Source of the DNA: Armatimonadota bacterium
Lineage (GTDB): Bacteria > Sysuimicrobiota > Sysuimicrobiia > Sysuimicrobiales > JACQTN01
Reading direction: 5' to 3'
Length of the DNA: 6,500 nucleotides
Assembly: GCA_016210785.1 (NCBI GenBank)
Contig: JACQTN010000153.1
Coordinates: 1 to 6,500 of the forward strand
Each line of letters opens with the position of its first letter. Positions within the stretch are counted from its first letter, which is position 1. The position numbers and the translations under genes are program-made. The notes below the pieces were generated by a model, which worked only from the letters and a program-made list of their open reading frames with translations, had not been told where the DNA came from and ran no database searches. Positions 6,280 through 6,500 of the stretch are shown here, in pieces.

Positions 6280-6500
6280 GATCATCGCTATCTCGCCGAC
6301 CGGCTCATTGGGCTGGGAGCCGTGCGGCGAGCAGTCTTTTCGGCAGGCGGTGGAGGAGCTGTCTCCGGATTTCATCGGTGCCCAGGCAGGGTCGGCTGAC
6401 TGTGGCCCCCTCTACCTTGGATCCGGAGCGAGTTACGCGCGCGAGCCTTGGATCCGGCACGACCTGGAGCTCATGCTCACGGCGGCGCGCGCCAGGCGCA
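6272..6500 (+). CDS. AtuA/DUF1446-like protein, N-terminal part (runs off right edge)
   Basis: Only the first 76 residues are present. They open with IAISPTGSLGW (5-15), then LSPDFIGAQAGSADCGPLYLG (30-50) and SGASYAREPWIRHDLELML (51-69). This resembles, from memory, the N-terminus of roughly 450-residue proteins annotated as acyclic terpene utilization AtuA family (DUF1446). Those usually read something like DAGSTDPGPYYLGSG in the second block. The biochemical function of that group is not established, so none is assigned. Here the usual aspartate before AGS is Gln38 and the usual P of the DPGP stretch is Cys44, so the motif diverges. The gene overlaps hyuB by 8 bp (ATG inside the last codons, hyuB TGA at 6277-6279), so it is almost certainly co-translated with the enzyme. 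No signal peptide or membrane segment is visible. Alternative: another uncharacterised family sharing this motif. The coding call is firm; the family call is moderate. Confidence 0.6.
   Translation, partial: MSEIIAISPTGSLGWEPCGEQSFRQAVEELSPDFIGAQAGSADCGPLYLGSGASYAREPWIRHDLELMLTAARARR

Noticed and set aside
4552..6375. Minus-strand open frame of about 607 residues opposite hyuB
   Set aside because: It is long but low-complexity (His/Arg/Gly/Val-rich) with no recognisable domain, and it is wholly explained by the strongly supported hyuB reading on the other strand.
1..6500. CRISPR array, insertion sequence, tRNA or prophage signals
   Set aside because: No spaced direct repeats, terminal inverted repeats with a transposase, cloverleaf-like sequence or phage gene motifs were seen on either strand.

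Overview
The window reads as chromosomal DNA from a high-GC bacterium: GC-rich third codon positions, dense genes and one AT-rich regulatory island near 2150-2220. There are no rRNA, tRNA or transposase sequences, so I cannot name the phylum. A free-living soil or aquatic heterotroph would fit, but that is inference.

Layout, left to right. (1) A partial hydantoinase/oxoprolinase A-subunit gene on the minus strand (1-1118, running off the left edge). (2) A GntR-family regulator with a UTRA ligand domain, also minus strand (1258-2091), 139 bp upstream of it. (3) A divergent regulatory region (2092-2240) with two good sigma70-type promoters facing away from each other. Their -10 boxes overlap, and an inverted repeat beside them is a plausible operator for the GntR protein. 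(4) A second, complete hydantoinase A-subunit gene on the plus strand (2241-4310), clearly paralogous to the first. (5) A 259-bp gap containing three potential RNA hairpins. (6) A complete hydantoinase B-subunit gene (4570-6279). (7) The start of a gene resembling the AtuA/DUF1446 group (6272 to the right edge), overlapping the B-subunit gene by 8 bp.

The A and B proteins should form an ATP-dependent enzyme of the hydantoinase / 5-oxoprolinase / acetone carboxylase / caprolactamase superfamily. The A subunit carries the ASKHA-type nucleotide-binding motifs. The B subunit carries the His/Asp motifs that match the metal site of the acetone carboxylase alpha subunit. The substrate cannot be read from the sequence; a cyclic amide or imide, or a ketone, are the known options. 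The simplest model is a catabolic locus in which the GntR/UTRA protein senses a substrate or intermediate and controls both the plus-strand operon (A-B-AtuA-like) and its own minus-strand transcript, which continues into the second A subunit.

The most interesting points are the two A-subunit paralogues on either side of one regulator, the compact overlapping promoter/operator, and the coupling of an AtuA-like protein of unknown function to a HyuAB enzyme.
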